A stretch of 64,000 nt of DNA from Chitinophagaceae bacterium 26-R-25 (GCA_029906195.1 JARWSJ010000002.1:1054001-1118000), one strand, 5' to 3'; counted from the first letter of the stretch, positions 27,087 to 35,570 are shown. The notes: generated from the sequence alone by a model not told the origin. Translations and numbers: made by a program.

Positions 27087-27099
27087 TAAAAATCAAATC

Positions 27100-27969
27100 A
27101 TGTTAGGTAAGAAAGTTTTTAGTTTATCGCTGCTGGCACTTGTGTCATCAATCGGCGTGTTGTGCGCACAGACAGCGGTTGACAGCGTAAGCCAGGTGGA
27201 AGCAAGAAGATCGAAATATTTGGCCGGATTGCAAAAAGTAAATTCTGATAAAGAAATGCACTATGCAGACTCGGTTACAAATGCAAAAGAGGTTTCAGAG
27301 GCTGACATTATTTGCCTGTCACAAGAATTCAAAAAAGTGCACCGCTATGAATTCAGTAATCTGATTGATCAAAGTGAATATAAGTTGACAACAGATACTT
27401 ATGTTGACTCCAACTCTGTGATCAGAGTTAAAGTTGCAAGAACAGCAACAAAAGAAGAGCAGGAGAAAGCCATCGAAGAATTCAGGAAACTGGTATTTGC
27501 AAAAACGCCAGAAAGCATTGAGCGTGAGAAAATAATTGCATCGCAAATGAACAAACCCGCGCCATTGTTTTCAGTAGCGGATGTGGATGGTGTAAAGTAT
27601 GATCTGAGTGAATTGAAAGGAAAAGTAGTCGTGTTGAATTTCTGGTTCATTGGATGTGCACCATGTAAAAAAGAAATGCCTGAACTAAATAAGCTGGTAG
27701 AAAAATACAAATCGAAAAATGTCGTGTTTTTAGCTTTTGAGGTGAACGATAACACCCCGGGTAAAATCAAAGCTGTAACGAGCGGTAATTTCAACTACAC
27801 ACAAATACCCGCTAAAAGAAACGGTATTTCAGTTCAGTACAACATAAAAACATACCCCACTTCATACGTAATTGATCAATCGGGTATAATAAGATTTGGA
27901 CTGGCAGCTTACAATCCGTTCAGATTACCAGAGATGGATAAAACAATTGAAACGCTTTTAAATCATTAA
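27100..27969 (+). CDS. TlpA-like secreted thioredoxin-fold protein (paralogue 2)
   Basis: A 289-residue paralogue of the preceding gene. The signal peptide ends at LCAQ (residue 24), and the same uncharacterised N-terminal domain follows. A shared stretch, KEEQEKAIEEFRKL, matches EEQEKKVATLKG in paralogue 1. The TlpA domain has CAPC at 186-189 in NFWFIGCAPCKKEMP and the cis-proline segment KTYPTSYVIDQSG. The frame is open 51 bp upstream through the repeat gap, but the ATG at 27100 starts the signal peptide. The active-site dipeptide differs (AP against PP), which suggests a different redox potential or partner. Confidence 0.9.
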   Translation: MLGKKVFSLSLLALVSSIGVLCAQTAVDSVSQVEARRSKYLAGLQKVNSDKEMHYADSVTNAKEVSEADIICLSQEFKKVHRYEFSNLIDQSEYKLTTDTYVDSNSVIRVKVARTATKEEQEKAIEEFRKLVFAKTPESIEREKIIASQMNKPAPLFSVADVDGVKYDLSELKGKVVVLNFWFIGCAPCKKEMPELNKLVEKYKSKNVVFLAFEVNDNTPGKIKAVTSGNFNYTQIPAKRNGISVQYNIKTYPTSYVIDQSGIIRFGLAAYNPFRLPEMDKTIETLLNH

Positions 27970-27972
27970 AGT

Positions 27973-28057
27973 CGTGAATGGTGAATAGACAATCGTGAAA
28001 ATAGTTTGCAGCTCATGATCGGTACTTCACGGTTTGTCAATTCGCCATTCACCTCAC
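27973..28057. repeat. GTGAATGGTGAATAGAC inverted pair
   Basis: Left arm GTGAATGGTGAATAGACAAT and on, right arm ATTCGCCATTCAC preceded by TTCACGGTTTGTC. It fills the gap between paralogue 2 and the third thioredoxin gene. Confidence 0.75.
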
Positions 28058-28067
28058 AGATATACAG

Positions 28068-29282
28068 ATGAAATACTTTGCTTTTTTTATAATCAACCTT
28101 CTTATCTGCGTTGCCTTGCGTGCGCAGGACAGGTCCATCAGCTTTGAACATAACAGTTCATGGGCAGAAATTAAAGCCAGGGCAGCCAAAGAGAAAAAAG
28201 CAATTTTTCTCGATTGTTACACTAGCTGGTGTGGGCCATGTAAAAAGCTTGCCAAAGAAGTGTTTACAAGAAATGAAATAGCCGATTATTACAACGCCAA
28301 TTTTATCAATGCATCAATTGATATGGAAAAAGGCGAAGGCCCGCAATTGGCAAAACAGTATAACGTTCACGCATATCCAACACTGTTGTTTATTACGGCC
28401 GAAGGCAAATTGATTAGTCAGCAGATAGGCGCGGTTGATGGCAAGGCATTTCTTAGATTCGGAAAAATGTCATTGGGCGGAGATGCTCTCGAGTCATTGA
28501 TGGCTCAGTATAAAAAGGGCGACAGAAGTGTTGCATTCATGTCAAAGTTCATGACGAGGATGGAAGGACTGCATGAAAATACCTCTTCAATAATAGAAGA
28601 GTATTTCAGCAAAACGCCGCAAACAAAATGGCAAACAAAAGAAAACTGGTACTTTATAAATCGGTACGTTAGAACAGAGCAATCGCCAGTTTTTCAATTC
28701 GTGCGAAGGAATCAAAAAAGCTACGAACAAAAATTTTCTGCTGATTCTGTGTCAGAGTATTTTGTAGAAGTTTATCGCAATTCAATTCAAAAAGCAGCCA
28801 ACACCATTTTTCCTGTAGAAGATTTAAAGGAGCTGAAAGACAGCCTCAATCAAATGAATTTTGCAGGCAAATACAAACTCGCCCTTGAGTGTGATGCAGC
28901 CTCAGCAGATCGTAGCAACGATTGGAAAGGTTACGTTGATGCCATGGAAGCCATTCTTACAAAATATCCCAAAAAAGATACAGCCAGTCAAATTGAATGG
29001 TTGAATGCGACGTGCTGGAAGCTGCTTCAAAAATCTTCTGATCCGTATGTGCTGCAAAAAGCATTGAAACTTGCTGAAACGTCGATGCAGTATAGAAAAC
29101 CGGTGTTCATGGATACGTATGCTAGTCTCCTTGTTGAGACCGGCAATTTCGACAAAGGAATAGAGATAGAGCAACAAATTATGGCAATGCTGAAAGTAAA
29201 AGCCGATCCTGACTTTTCAATATCAGATTGCGATGCCCAGCTGGAAAAATTCAATCGCAGGAAACTAGCGGTAGCAAAATAG
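28068..29282 (+). CDS. Secreted thioredoxin-domain protein with long C-terminal extension
   Basis: A 404-residue exported protein. A signal peptide of about 20 residues (FFIINLLICVALRAQ) is followed by a thioredoxin fold of the DUF255/Thioredoxin_7 type, with CGPC at 55-58 in YTSWCGPCKKLAKEVF and cis-proline VHAYPTLLFI. About 250 helical residues without cysteine pairs follow, looking like TPR-type helices (ALKLAETSMQYRKPV, LLVETGNFDKGIEIEQQIM). It closes the Sus operon as the third redox protein. A terminator-like hairpin and a repeat pair follow. Confidence 0.88.
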   Translation: MKYFAFFIINLLICVALRAQDRSISFEHNSSWAEIKARAAKEKKAIFLDCYTSWCGPCKKLAKEVFTRNEIADYYNANFINASIDMEKGEGPQLAKQYNVHAYPTLLFITAEGKLISQQIGAVDGKAFLRFGKMSLGGDALESLMAQYKKGDRSVAFMSKFMTRMEGLHENTSSIIEEYFSKTPQTKWQTKENWYFINRYVRTEQSPVFQFVRRNQKSYEQKFSADSVSEYFVEVYRNSIQKAANTIFPVEDLKELKDSLNQMNFAGKYKLALECDAASADRSNDWKGYVDAMEAILTKYPKKDTASQIEWLNATCWKLLQKSSDPYVLQKALKLAETSMQYRKPVFMDTYASLLVETGNFDKGIEIEQQIMAMLKVKADPDFSISDCDAQLEKFNRRKLAVAK

Positions 29283-29369
29283 CAGTAAACCTTAAGACCA
29301 CCACGAAATGTCACCGTGGTCAGAGCGCTAAAAATCTTTTTCTCACGGTGATTTGGTTTTTATTAACCT

Positions 29370-29417
29370 GAGCCCTTAAAGGCCCTCATTCCTGAGGGGC
29401 TGGGGGCTCTTTTTTTT
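29370..29417 (+). terminator. Terminator at the end of the Sus/thioredoxin operon
   Basis: GAGCCC (29370-29375) pairs with GGGCTC (29404-29409), with an inner CCCTCA/TGAGGGG stem, followed by a run of about nine T. It is 88 bp after the last stop. Confidence 0.8.
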
Positions 29418-29425
29418 GAGAGATG

Positions 29426-29593
29426 GAACACAGATTGTCATGATTGTCAAGATTTTCATGATTTTCTTTTTTCTGTTTTTTTCAAAAAATCGACCTCAAT
29501 ATCGAAGCCATCTTGACTCCTTACGCCATCGTCGTTTTCAACACCTTCTTCTTAATCATTACAAATCATGACAATCATGATAATCTGCGTTCC
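29426..29593. repeat. GAACGCAG-family inverted pair
   Basis: Left copy 29426-29454 (GAACACAGATTGTCATGATT and on), inverted right copy 29564-29593 (AATCATGACAATCATGATAA and on), with a 110-bp unique spacer. Together with the terminator it accounts for most of the 392-bp gap 29283-29674. Confidence 0.88.
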
Positions 29594-29643
29594 TTTCTAA
29601 AAAAAATTTACTAACGATCATTAGTTAGTGAAACAACTTTCTC

Positions 29644-29651
29644 TATATTTG
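29644..29651 (+). promoter_or_regulatory. Predicted -7 box of the acyl-CoA dehydrogenase gene
   Basis: TATATTTG is an exact TAnnTTTG match ending 23 bp before the ATG at 29675. Confidence 0.6.
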
Positions 29652-29674
29652 ACAATAAATTTCAAATCGGCCAT

Positions 29675-30829
29675 ATGGATTTTCAATTGAACGAAGAGCA
29701 CCTGATGATACAAAAAGCAGCAAGAGATTTTGCTCAGACTGAGTGTTTGCCAGGTGTAATCGAAAGAGACGAATTACAAAAGTTTCCCAAAGAACAGATA
29801 GAGAAACTGGCAGATCTAGGTTTTATGGGAATGATGGTAGATCCAAAATACGGCGGCGCCGGAATGGACGCCGTCAGCTACGTTCTTGCAATGGAAGAAG
29901 TGAGTAAAGTAGATGCCAGCGTAAGTGTTGCCATGAGTGTAAACAACAGTCTTGTATGCTGGGGTTTGGAAACATTTGGCAGTGAAGAGCAAAAACAAAA
30001 ATATCTTGTTCCTCTTGCGCAAGGCAAAAAGGACGGACAATTATATATAGGTGCATTTCTTTTAAGCGAACCGGAAGCAGGAAGTGACGCCACTTCACAG
30101 CGTACCACCGCAGAAGACATGGGCGATCACTACCTACTAAATGGTACCAAAAACTGGATCACCAACGGTAACTCTGCTTCAGTATATCTTGTAATTGCAC
30201 AAACCGACCCCGCCAAAGGAAGCCACGGAATCAACGCATTTATTGTAGATAAGAACTTGCCAGGCGTTGTAGTGGGTGCAAAAGAAAACAAAATGGGCAT
30301 TCGCGGCAGTGATACCCATAGCATTTTGTTCAACGATGTGAAAGTGCCAAAGGAAAACAGGATCGGTCCGGATGGCTTTGGTTTCTCATTCGCAATGAAA
30401 ACATTGGCCGGAGGCCGCATTGGAATTGCATCCCAGGCACTGGGTATCGCAAGCGGTGCTTACGAATTGGCTTTGAAATACTCTAAAGAAAGAAAGGCAT
30501 TTGGTAAAGAGATCATGCATCACCAGGCAATACAGTTCAAACTGGCAGACATGGCCACAAAAGTAGAAGCTGCGAGGCTACTTTGCCTGAAAGCTGCTTG
30601 GGAAAAAGATCAGCAAAAAGATTATACACTTAGTTCTTCAATGGCGAAAGTATTTGCATCAGAAGCGGCCATGTGGGTTAGTACCGAAGCAGTGCAGGTA
30701 CACGGAGGTTACGGTTTTGTGAAAGAGTACCATGTAGAACGACTAATGCGAGACGCAAAAATTACCCAGATCTATGAAGGCACCAGTGAGGTGCAAAGAA
30801 TAGTGATCAGCAGGGCGATTCTTAAATAA
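29675..30829 (+). CDS. Acyl-CoA dehydrogenase (short/medium-chain type)
   Basis: FAD-dependent dehydrogenase of the first beta-oxidation step, 384 residues, cytoplasmic, passing electrons to ETF. The three ACAD domains are in order. FAD-contact motifs are LSEPEAGSDA and NGTKNWITNG. The substrate-binding region includes ERKAFGKEIMHHQAIQF. The catalytic base is E368 in QIYEGTSEVQRIVISR, the position used by short-chain (butyryl-type) enzymes. QVHGGYGF is the usual FAD-dimer motif. No other fatty-acid genes are adjacent, and it has its own promoter and terminator. Confidence 0.95.
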   Translation: MDFQLNEEHLMIQKAARDFAQTECLPGVIERDELQKFPKEQIEKLADLGFMGMMVDPKYGGAGMDAVSYVLAMEEVSKVDASVSVAMSVNNSLVCWGLETFGSEEQKQKYLVPLAQGKKDGQLYIGAFLLSEPEAGSDATSQRTTAEDMGDHYLLNGTKNWITNGNSASVYLVIAQTDPAKGSHGINAFIVDKNLPGVVVGAKENKMGIRGSDTHSILFNDVKVPKENRIGPDGFGFSFAMKTLAGGRIGIASQALGIASGAYELALKYSKERKAFGKEIMHHQAIQFKLADMATKVEAARLLCLKAAWEKDQQKDYTLSSSMAKVFASEAAMWVSTEAVQVHGGYGFVKEYHVERLMRDAKITQIYEGTSEVQRIVISRAILK

Positions 30830-30912
30830 ACATGGAGAAAAAAGCAAAGAACAAAGTGCAAATGGAGCAATCCGTTTGCACTTTTGCTTTAGCGCCACAA
30901 AGCCACATTGTT

Positions 30913-30950
30913 AAAAGCTGCATAAAACACTCGTTTTATGCAGCTTTTTT
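30913..30950 (+). terminator. Terminator after the acyl-CoA dehydrogenase gene
   Basis: AAAAGCTGCATAAAAC pairs perfectly with GTTTTATGCAGCTTTT across a four-base loop (ACTC region), followed by T-rich sequence. The stem symmetry would also stop transcription from the right. Confidence 0.9.
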
Positions 30951-31036
30951 CTTTTAATACGTCAGGGAACATCAAATGAATACAAATCAAAAGGTGTGGC
31001 AGAAAGTGAGTCGGCTTTTGATACCTGGGGAGAATT

Positions 31037-31381
31037 TTAAATTCCGCCTGTGGCAACTTTGCCTTTTCCCGGTTGTCCCAGTATAAAGCTCTTAATTGTT
31101 GTGTTTCCGTTAACTATACTGTCATTAAAATTAATCGAAAGTGACGCTGGTAGACCATTGTCAATCTTTTCAAAGTAATAGTCGACGTGGGGTAGAAATT
31201 TTTTTTGATTTGGGAAACCAAAATATATTTTTAAAGAATCGCAAGTCGTCTTATTTACTATCAATTTGGATTTAATAGTCTCGATAGACAATCTTTGTTG
31301 ACGTTGGTGGAAGTTTTGGTTACCGAGAATTACGGCAGTTAGGCAAATCAGACAAGTAACAATCAGATAAAGTTTTTTCAT
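31037..31381 (-). CDS. Small exported protein, possibly BamE/SmpA-like fold
   Basis: A 114-residue protein with an N-terminal hydrophobic anchor or signal peptide (KKLYLIVTCLICLTAVILG). The sequence then follows a pattern reminiscent of BamE/SmpA-type domains: an interaction helix (SIETIKSKLIVNKTTCDSLK), a GFPNQKK turn, a YYFEK strand and an LSINFNDSIV strand. The resemblance is by pattern only and is weak. ATG 31381 (MKKLYL) is chosen over a TTG 21 bp upstream. The function is unknown, and it stands alone on the minus strand. Confidence 0.65.
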   Translation of the reverse strand: MKKLYLIVTCLICLTAVILGNQNFHQRQQRLSIETIKSKLIVNKTTCDSLKIYFGFPNQKKFLPHVDYYFEKIDNGLPASLSINFNDSIVNGNTTIKSFILGQPGKGKVATGGI

Positions 31382-31482
31382 TGGTCTAAACGTTTTAATC
31401 AAAATATTCCTTTATATCTGATTTTTCAAACGCAAACGTTTGTGCAAAGTTCCATTGCGGCACTGTCCCTCTCGGCTTCTTA

Positions 31483-31971
31483 TTAAATTTTGATCGCGGC
31501 CTGCAGCTTCTCCAGTACATAAAACACTGCAGGGCAAAATGTAGAATTCTTCAGCGTAATATTCATCCTTTTTAAGAGCACGTCTTCGTCTGTGTAAGGA
31601 AAACGCTCGCAGTCGGAAGGGCGAACTTCATAAATGCTGCAATAATTGTCGCTGCCAAGAAATGGGCAGGGCGATTGTTTTACCACATAATCACCATCAC
31701 TATCGAGGCGAAGATATTTTTCAATAAAGTCACCCTCTTTTAGCTTCAAATGTTTGCTAATGCGCTTAATATCAGGCGTTTTGAAGCGCGGGGAGTAGGT
31801 TTTACAGCAGTTTGCACACTGCAGGCAGTCAACATGCGTAAATGCCTCTTCATGCAGGTCGGGAAGCTGCTTCAACACCTTATTCTTATCTGCCCGCTGC
31901 AAAAAACTTTTATACTGTTTTTGCTTTTCCGCAGATTTCTTTTCCCAATTATGAAGAAGCTCTTTGCCCAT
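31483..31971 (-). CDS. YkgJ-family cysteine-cluster protein
   Basis: A 162-residue cytoplasmic protein of the YkgJ/UPF0153 (CxxCxxCC) family, thought to bind zinc or an iron-sulfur centre. The cluster C49-x2-C52-x2-C55-C56 is in HVDCLQCANCCKTYSPRF. Further cysteines follow in SPCPFLGSDNYCSIYEVRP and DCERFP, completing the family pattern of about seven cysteines. The reaction is not known for the family. It diverges from the hydroxylase gene on the plus strand. Confidence 0.9.
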   Translation of the reverse strand: MGKELLHNWEKKSAEKQKQYKSFLQRADKNKVLKQLPDLHEEAFTHVDCLQCANCCKTYSPRFKTPDIKRISKHLKLKEGDFIEKYLRLDSDGDYVVKQSPCPFLGSDNYCSIYEVRPSDCERFPYTDEDVLLKRMNITLKNSTFCPAVFYVLEKLQAAIKI

Positions 31972-32053
31972 GATAACGATTGAAATACAACTTTTTATTA
32001 AATAAATGGCTGGTTAATAAGGAGAAATGGTTTGCTCGGTGTACAATTAAAAT

Positions 32054-32061
32054 GCAAATTT
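32054..32061 (+). promoter_or_regulatory. Possible -7 box of the hydroxylase gene
   Basis: CAAATTTG differs from TAnnTTTG at one position, with a TTG 20 bp upstream. If real, it places transcription start near 32068 and favours the GTG start at 32098 over TTG 32032. Confidence 0.35.
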
Positions 32062-32097
32062 GCAGTTTATTTCCTAAAACTATTAAAAACCTTAATT

Positions 32098-33000
32098 GTG
32101 CACTTTCGGGAACAATTGCTTTTATTGATTAGTACGCCGCTATATATTTTTATTATCGGGCTGGAAATTGTATTGAGTAACCTTCGCAAACAGGAAACCT
32201 ATACAGTCAAAGATACCTTTCAAAATGTTTATATGATGTTGCTGAATGGCGGCATCGACCTGATTTTCAGGGCCATTTATGTGGGCGTGCTGGCCTGGTG
32301 CTATACCCACAGAATTGTAGAGATTCATCATGTTGTTGCATACTGGCTCATACTGGTGCTGTTTGAAGATTTTATGTACTATTGGCTGCATCGGATGGAT
32401 CACACCCTGCGTTTCTTATGGGCAGTACATGTCACGCACCATTCATCTCAAAAGTATAATTTCACTACAGGTTTCAGATCCTCAGTATTTGAGCCATTGT
32501 ATAGATTTATATTCTTCCTGCCACTGGCCTTTTGCGGATTTCAGCCGCTGGATATCGTGTTTATCTACTCCGCTACGCAAATCTGGGGAATTATGGTACA
32601 CACAGAAAAAGTAGGCAAACTTGGAATTCTTGAATATATTCTTGTAACACCTTCACACCATAAAGTCCACCATGCTTCGAATCCCAAATATCTTGACAAG
32701 AACATGGGAATGCTGCTCATTTTCTGGGACAAACTTTTTGGAACATTTCAACGCGAATTGTCAGTAGAAGAGTATCAGCCTATTCGTTTTGGCTTAACCT
32801 CCCCGCTTGAAAAACAAAATCCGCTCTACCTCGTGTTCCATGAGTGGGTGAGCATTTGGAAAGATGTTACGCAAAAAGGCATCTCGCTAAAAGCACGAAT
32901 GGGTTATTTATTCGGAGCGCCAGGCTGGAGCCACGACGGATCACGACACACCAGCGACGACATGCGCAAAGAAGAAGACCGGCTTTATCCAAAAAAATAA
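32098..33000 (+). CDS. Sterol desaturase / fatty acid hydroxylase superfamily protein
   Basis: Membrane di-iron oxygenase of 300 residues that would hydroxylate or desaturate a lipid, for example a sphingolipid or fatty acid. The histidine clusters are canonical: HRMDH (H98, H102), HVTHHSS (H111, H114, H115) and HHKVHHASN further on. Four or so hydrophobic helices surround them. No ATG is available at the N-terminus: GTG at 32098 gives MHFREQLLLLISTPLYIFII, and a TTG at 32032 is the alternative. Bacteroidota make sphingolipids and hydroxylated acyl chains, so such a substrate is plausible but unproven. Confidence 0.88.
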   Translation: MHFREQLLLLISTPLYIFIIGLEIVLSNLRKQETYTVKDTFQNVYMMLLNGGIDLIFRAIYVGVLAWCYTHRIVEIHHVVAYWLILVLFEDFMYYWLHRMDHTLRFLWAVHVTHHSSQKYNFTTGFRSSVFEPLYRFIFFLPLAFCGFQPLDIVFIYSATQIWGIMVHTEKVGKLGILEYILVTPSHHKVHHASNPKYLDKNMGMLLIFWDKLFGTFQRELSVEEYQPIRFGLTSPLEKQNPLYLVFHEWVSIWKDVTQKGISLKARMGYLFGAPGWSHDGSRHTSDDMRKEEDRLYPKK

Positions 33001-33069
33001 GATCACACATCGGTTCGGATTGCAACATTTTTATGTCTTTTTTTGACACAATCAGATAAGAGATACTTC

Positions 33070-33077
33070 TAATTTTG
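33070..33077 (+). promoter_or_regulatory. Predicted -7 box of the OmpA-like gene
   Basis: TAATTTTG, an exact match, with TTTG at 33042-33045 as a possible, somewhat distant, -33 element. It lies 59 bp before the ATG. Confidence 0.5.
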
Positions 33078-33136
33078 CGGCCTGTATAAGTGAAAACACT
33101 TATATAAATGTCGTTTTAAATGAAGAGACCTCTTTT

Positions 33137-34015
33137 ATGAAAAAAAAACTAACCGTAGCCGCATTCGTTCTCGTTGCATTGACAAGTTGTGTAAGCAATA
33201 AGAAAGCAAACAGTTTACAAAAGCAGATTGACCAACAAAAAAGTGAACAGACAGCGCTTTTGCAAAAGCTTGATTCTCTCGACGCCAAAAGAATTTCGAA
33301 AAGAAACAGGGGTGAATTGGATGAAATGACTGATTCTTCCACGTACCAACACATCAAGCAACTTCGTGACAGTATTCAAAGCCGTATCCAGCAATATGAT
33401 GCAATTGCTTCCAAAGGTTACAAAAACAAAAGAAGAAATAGAAAAGCACAGGAATACTTCAGTCATGTGAGCACTTTGTACAAAGCTGATCTCGAGAACG
33501 TGCTATTTTTTGATGAACTCCTCGCAGCAAATACTTTTGCCAAACTAAATACGGCAGTTTTCTTCGGTTCCGGTCAATATAACATTGAAAACAATACTGA
33601 AGCGGAGAAAATGTTAGGGGGCGTAACCGATGAAGTTTTGAGGTTTGCAGCCAAACACGCTGATCGCGAGCTTCATGCTTCGTTTATAGTATTGGGTTAT
33701 GCTGATGAAGAAAATTTCACTTCCGGCAGTGAGCTTTACAAAGACCTTGCAAAAAATATGACTTCACCATTACCCGGCAGAATTCAGTTGAATGTTGAGA
33801 TGTCCAACAGAAGGGCCAGGTCCATTACGGCTATCCTGCAGGATCAATACAGATTGCAACGCTACAAATATCCGGTGACAAATCTTTCTGATTCATTCTT
33901 TTCAATAGGCAAAGGAGAACAATTGCCGGCAGGGAAAATCACAGATTACAAGCCTGTAGATGAGCGCAGAAGAGTAGTGTTGATTTATTGGAGTGTGTTG
34001 CCGAAAATGAAATAG
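33137..34015 (+). CDS. OmpA-like lipoprotein with coiled-coil stalk
   Basis: A 292-residue predicted lipoprotein (LVALTSC, cysteine at residue 18). A coiled-coil segment spans about 25-90 (NSLQKQIDQQKSEQTALLQK, QLRDSIQSRIQQYDAI). The C-terminal domain of about 150 residues has an OmpA/Pal pattern: TAVFFGSGQYNI, ASFIVLGYADE, LNVEMSNRRARSITAIL and DERRRVVLIYW. It is likely to tether the outer membrane to peptidoglycan or to serve as a periplasmic scaffold. The OmpA glycine-aspartate signature is not clean, so it may be a divergent member without peptidoglycan binding. Confidence 0.8.
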   Translation: MKKKLTVAAFVLVALTSCVSNKKANSLQKQIDQQKSEQTALLQKLDSLDAKRISKRNRGELDEMTDSSTYQHIKQLRDSIQSRIQQYDAIASKGYKNKRRNRKAQEYFSHVSTLYKADLENVLFFDELLAANTFAKLNTAVFFGSGQYNIENNTEAEKMLGGVTDEVLRFAAKHADRELHASFIVLGYADEENFTSGSELYKDLAKNMTSPLPGRIQLNVEMSNRRARSITAILQDQYRLQRYKYPVTNLSDSFFSIGKGEQLPAGKITDYKPVDERRRVVLIYWSVLPKMK

Positions 34016-34020
34016 GTAAT

Positions 34021-34080
34021 CAGTTGAAAATTGAAAGTTGAAAGTTGAAAATGATGTAGGGGTGAATCGCATTCGCCCTC
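34021..34080. repeat. TTGAAAGT units and GGGCGAAT palindrome
   Basis: TTGAAAATTGAAAGTTGAAA-type units at 34021-34051, followed by the palindrome GGGTGAATCGCATTCGCCCT at about 34058-34077, which is related to 9842-9861. They lie directly after the OmpA-like gene. Confidence 0.8.
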
Positions 34081-34115
34081 CCAAATAGTAACGAAATTCA
34101 AATTGAAAATGTTTG

Positions 34116-34155
34116 AAAGGAGAATTGCGGGTTTTAAACCGATTCTCCTTTTTTT
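34116..34155 (+). terminator. Terminator after the OmpA-like gene
   Basis: AAAGGAGAAT pairs with ATTCTCCTTT around an inner CGGGTTT/AAACCG stem, then a T run. It is about 100 bp downstream of the stop, beyond the repeats. The rest of the 317-bp gap to sucC carries CTAATTC heptads (34258-34292). Confidence 0.85.
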
Positions 34156-34307
34156 ATTTAGTAAAGCTATTCGGTATTATTTTAATATTAAATCAACGAT
34201 TCTGTTTACAACTCCTCTTACAATCCCTTTTCACACTTCACCTCCGCAAATTTTCACTTTCTAATTCCTAATTTCTAATTCCTAATTCCTCTTTAATCAT
34301 TTTACCC

Positions 34308-34315
34308 TAAATTCG
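34308..34315 (+). promoter_or_regulatory. Possible -7 box of sucC (TTCG variant)
   Basis: TAAATTCG, one mismatch from TAnnTTTG, lies 17 bp before the ATG. The same TTCG variant precedes glnS, yggS and the MFS gene. Confidence 0.45.
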
Positions 34316-34332
34316 CACTCAAATATTCTGAT

Positions 34333-35544
34333 ATGAATCTTCATGAGTATCAAGCCAAAGAATTACTAAAGAAATATAATGTGCCGGTTCAGGAAGGAAT
34401 TGCCTGTGACACTCCCGGCGAAGCAGAGGAAGCTTATAAACAAATCAAAACTCAGTATGGTGGTCCTTTTGCGGTTGTAAAAGCGCAGATCCATGCGGGT
34501 GGCCGTGGTAAAGGAAAAATTCGTGGGTCCGAACAGCGTGGTGTAGCGGTTGGCAAGAATGCAGAAGCTATTAAGGAGATCGCTCAAAATATTTTGGGTG
34601 GTACTTTGGTAACCATCCAAACTGGCGAAGCCGGTAAATTGGTTAACAAAGTATTGGTAGCACAAGATGTATATTATGAAGGTCCTAATCCGGTAAAAGA
34701 ATTTTACCTCAGCATCCTGTTGGATCGTGCAAAAGGACAAAACGTAATCATGTACAGCACCGAAGGTGGTATGGACATTGAAGAAGTTGCACACAATACT
34801 CCCGATAAAATTTTTAAAGAATGGGTTCATCCTGGTGGCGGTTTGCAAGCTTTCCAGGCGCGCAAAATAGCTTTCAACCTCGGATTGAGCGGCGAAGCTT
34901 TCAAAAACTGCGTGAAATTTGTGACCAATCTTTACAATGCATACGTTGGTTTGGATTGCGGCATGCTTGAGATTAATCCATTGTTCAAAACAAGCGATGA
35001 AAAGATCATAGCAGTTGACTGTAAAATGAACCTTGATGATAATGCTTTGACCCGTCATCCTGACCTGGCTGCAATGCGTGACATCAGCGAGGAAGATCCT
35101 ACAGAAGTAGAAGCAGGTAAATTCAACCTGAACTTCGTGAAGCTGGATGGTAACGTAGGTTGTATGGTAAACGGTGCCGGTCTGGCGATGGCAACTATGG
35201 ATATGATCAAATTGAGCGGTGGCGAGCCTGCAAACTTCCTTGACGTAGGTGGTACTGCAAATGCTCAAACTGTAGAAGCAGGTTTCCGCATCATTCTGAA
35301 AGACCCTAAAGTAAAAGCGATCCTGATCAACATCTTTGGTGGTATCGTACGTTGCGACCGTGTTGCACAAGGTGTTATCGATGCTTACAGCAAAATGGGC
35401 AACATTACTGTACCTATCATCGTTCGATTGCAAGGTACAAATGCTGAAGAAGCTAAGAAGCTGATCGACGAGAGCGGCCTGAAAGTACAAAGTGCCATCT
35501 TGTTGAGCGAAGCTGCAGCTCTTGTAAACAAAGCAGTAGCTTAA
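34333..35544 (+). CDS. sucC: Succinate--CoA ligase (ADP-forming) beta subunit
   Basis: TCA-cycle enzyme subunit providing the ATP-grasp nucleotide site. The N-terminal opening MNLHEYQAKELLKKY is diagnostic. The ATP-grasp segment includes VVKAQIHAGGRGKGK, and the C-terminal CoA-ligase domain contains FLDVGGTA and NIFGGIVRCDRVAQGV. It is 403 residues, slightly longer than the 388 of E. coli SucC. The alpha subunit sucD is not adjacent: a terminator follows, then a toxin-antitoxin pair. Its partner must therefore be encoded elsewhere. Confidence 0.96.
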   Translation: MNLHEYQAKELLKKYNVPVQEGIACDTPGEAEEAYKQIKTQYGGPFAVVKAQIHAGGRGKGKIRGSEQRGVAVGKNAEAIKEIAQNILGGTLVTIQTGEAGKLVNKVLVAQDVYYEGPNPVKEFYLSILLDRAKGQNVIMYSTEGGMDIEEVAHNTPDKIFKEWVHPGGGLQAFQARKIAFNLGLSGEAFKNCVKFVTNLYNAYVGLDCGMLEINPLFKTSDEKIIAVDCKMNLDDNALTRHPDLAAMRDISEEDPTEVEAGKFNLNFVKLDGNVGCMVNGAGLAMATMDMIKLSGGEPANFLDVGGTANAQTVEAGFRIILKDPKVKAILINIFGGIVRCDRVAQGVIDAYSKMGNITVPIIVRLQGTNAEEAKKLIDESGLKVQSAILLSEAAALVNKAVA

Positions 35545-35570
35545 TTCCACAAAGAATCAATTTCTATATA

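Noticed and set aside
34366-35550. A 394-codon open frame antisense to sucC
   Set aside because: It is the mirror of a well-conserved gene with biased codon use. Its product is rich in Cys, Phe and His and lacks any recognisable motif, typical of an antisense shadow.
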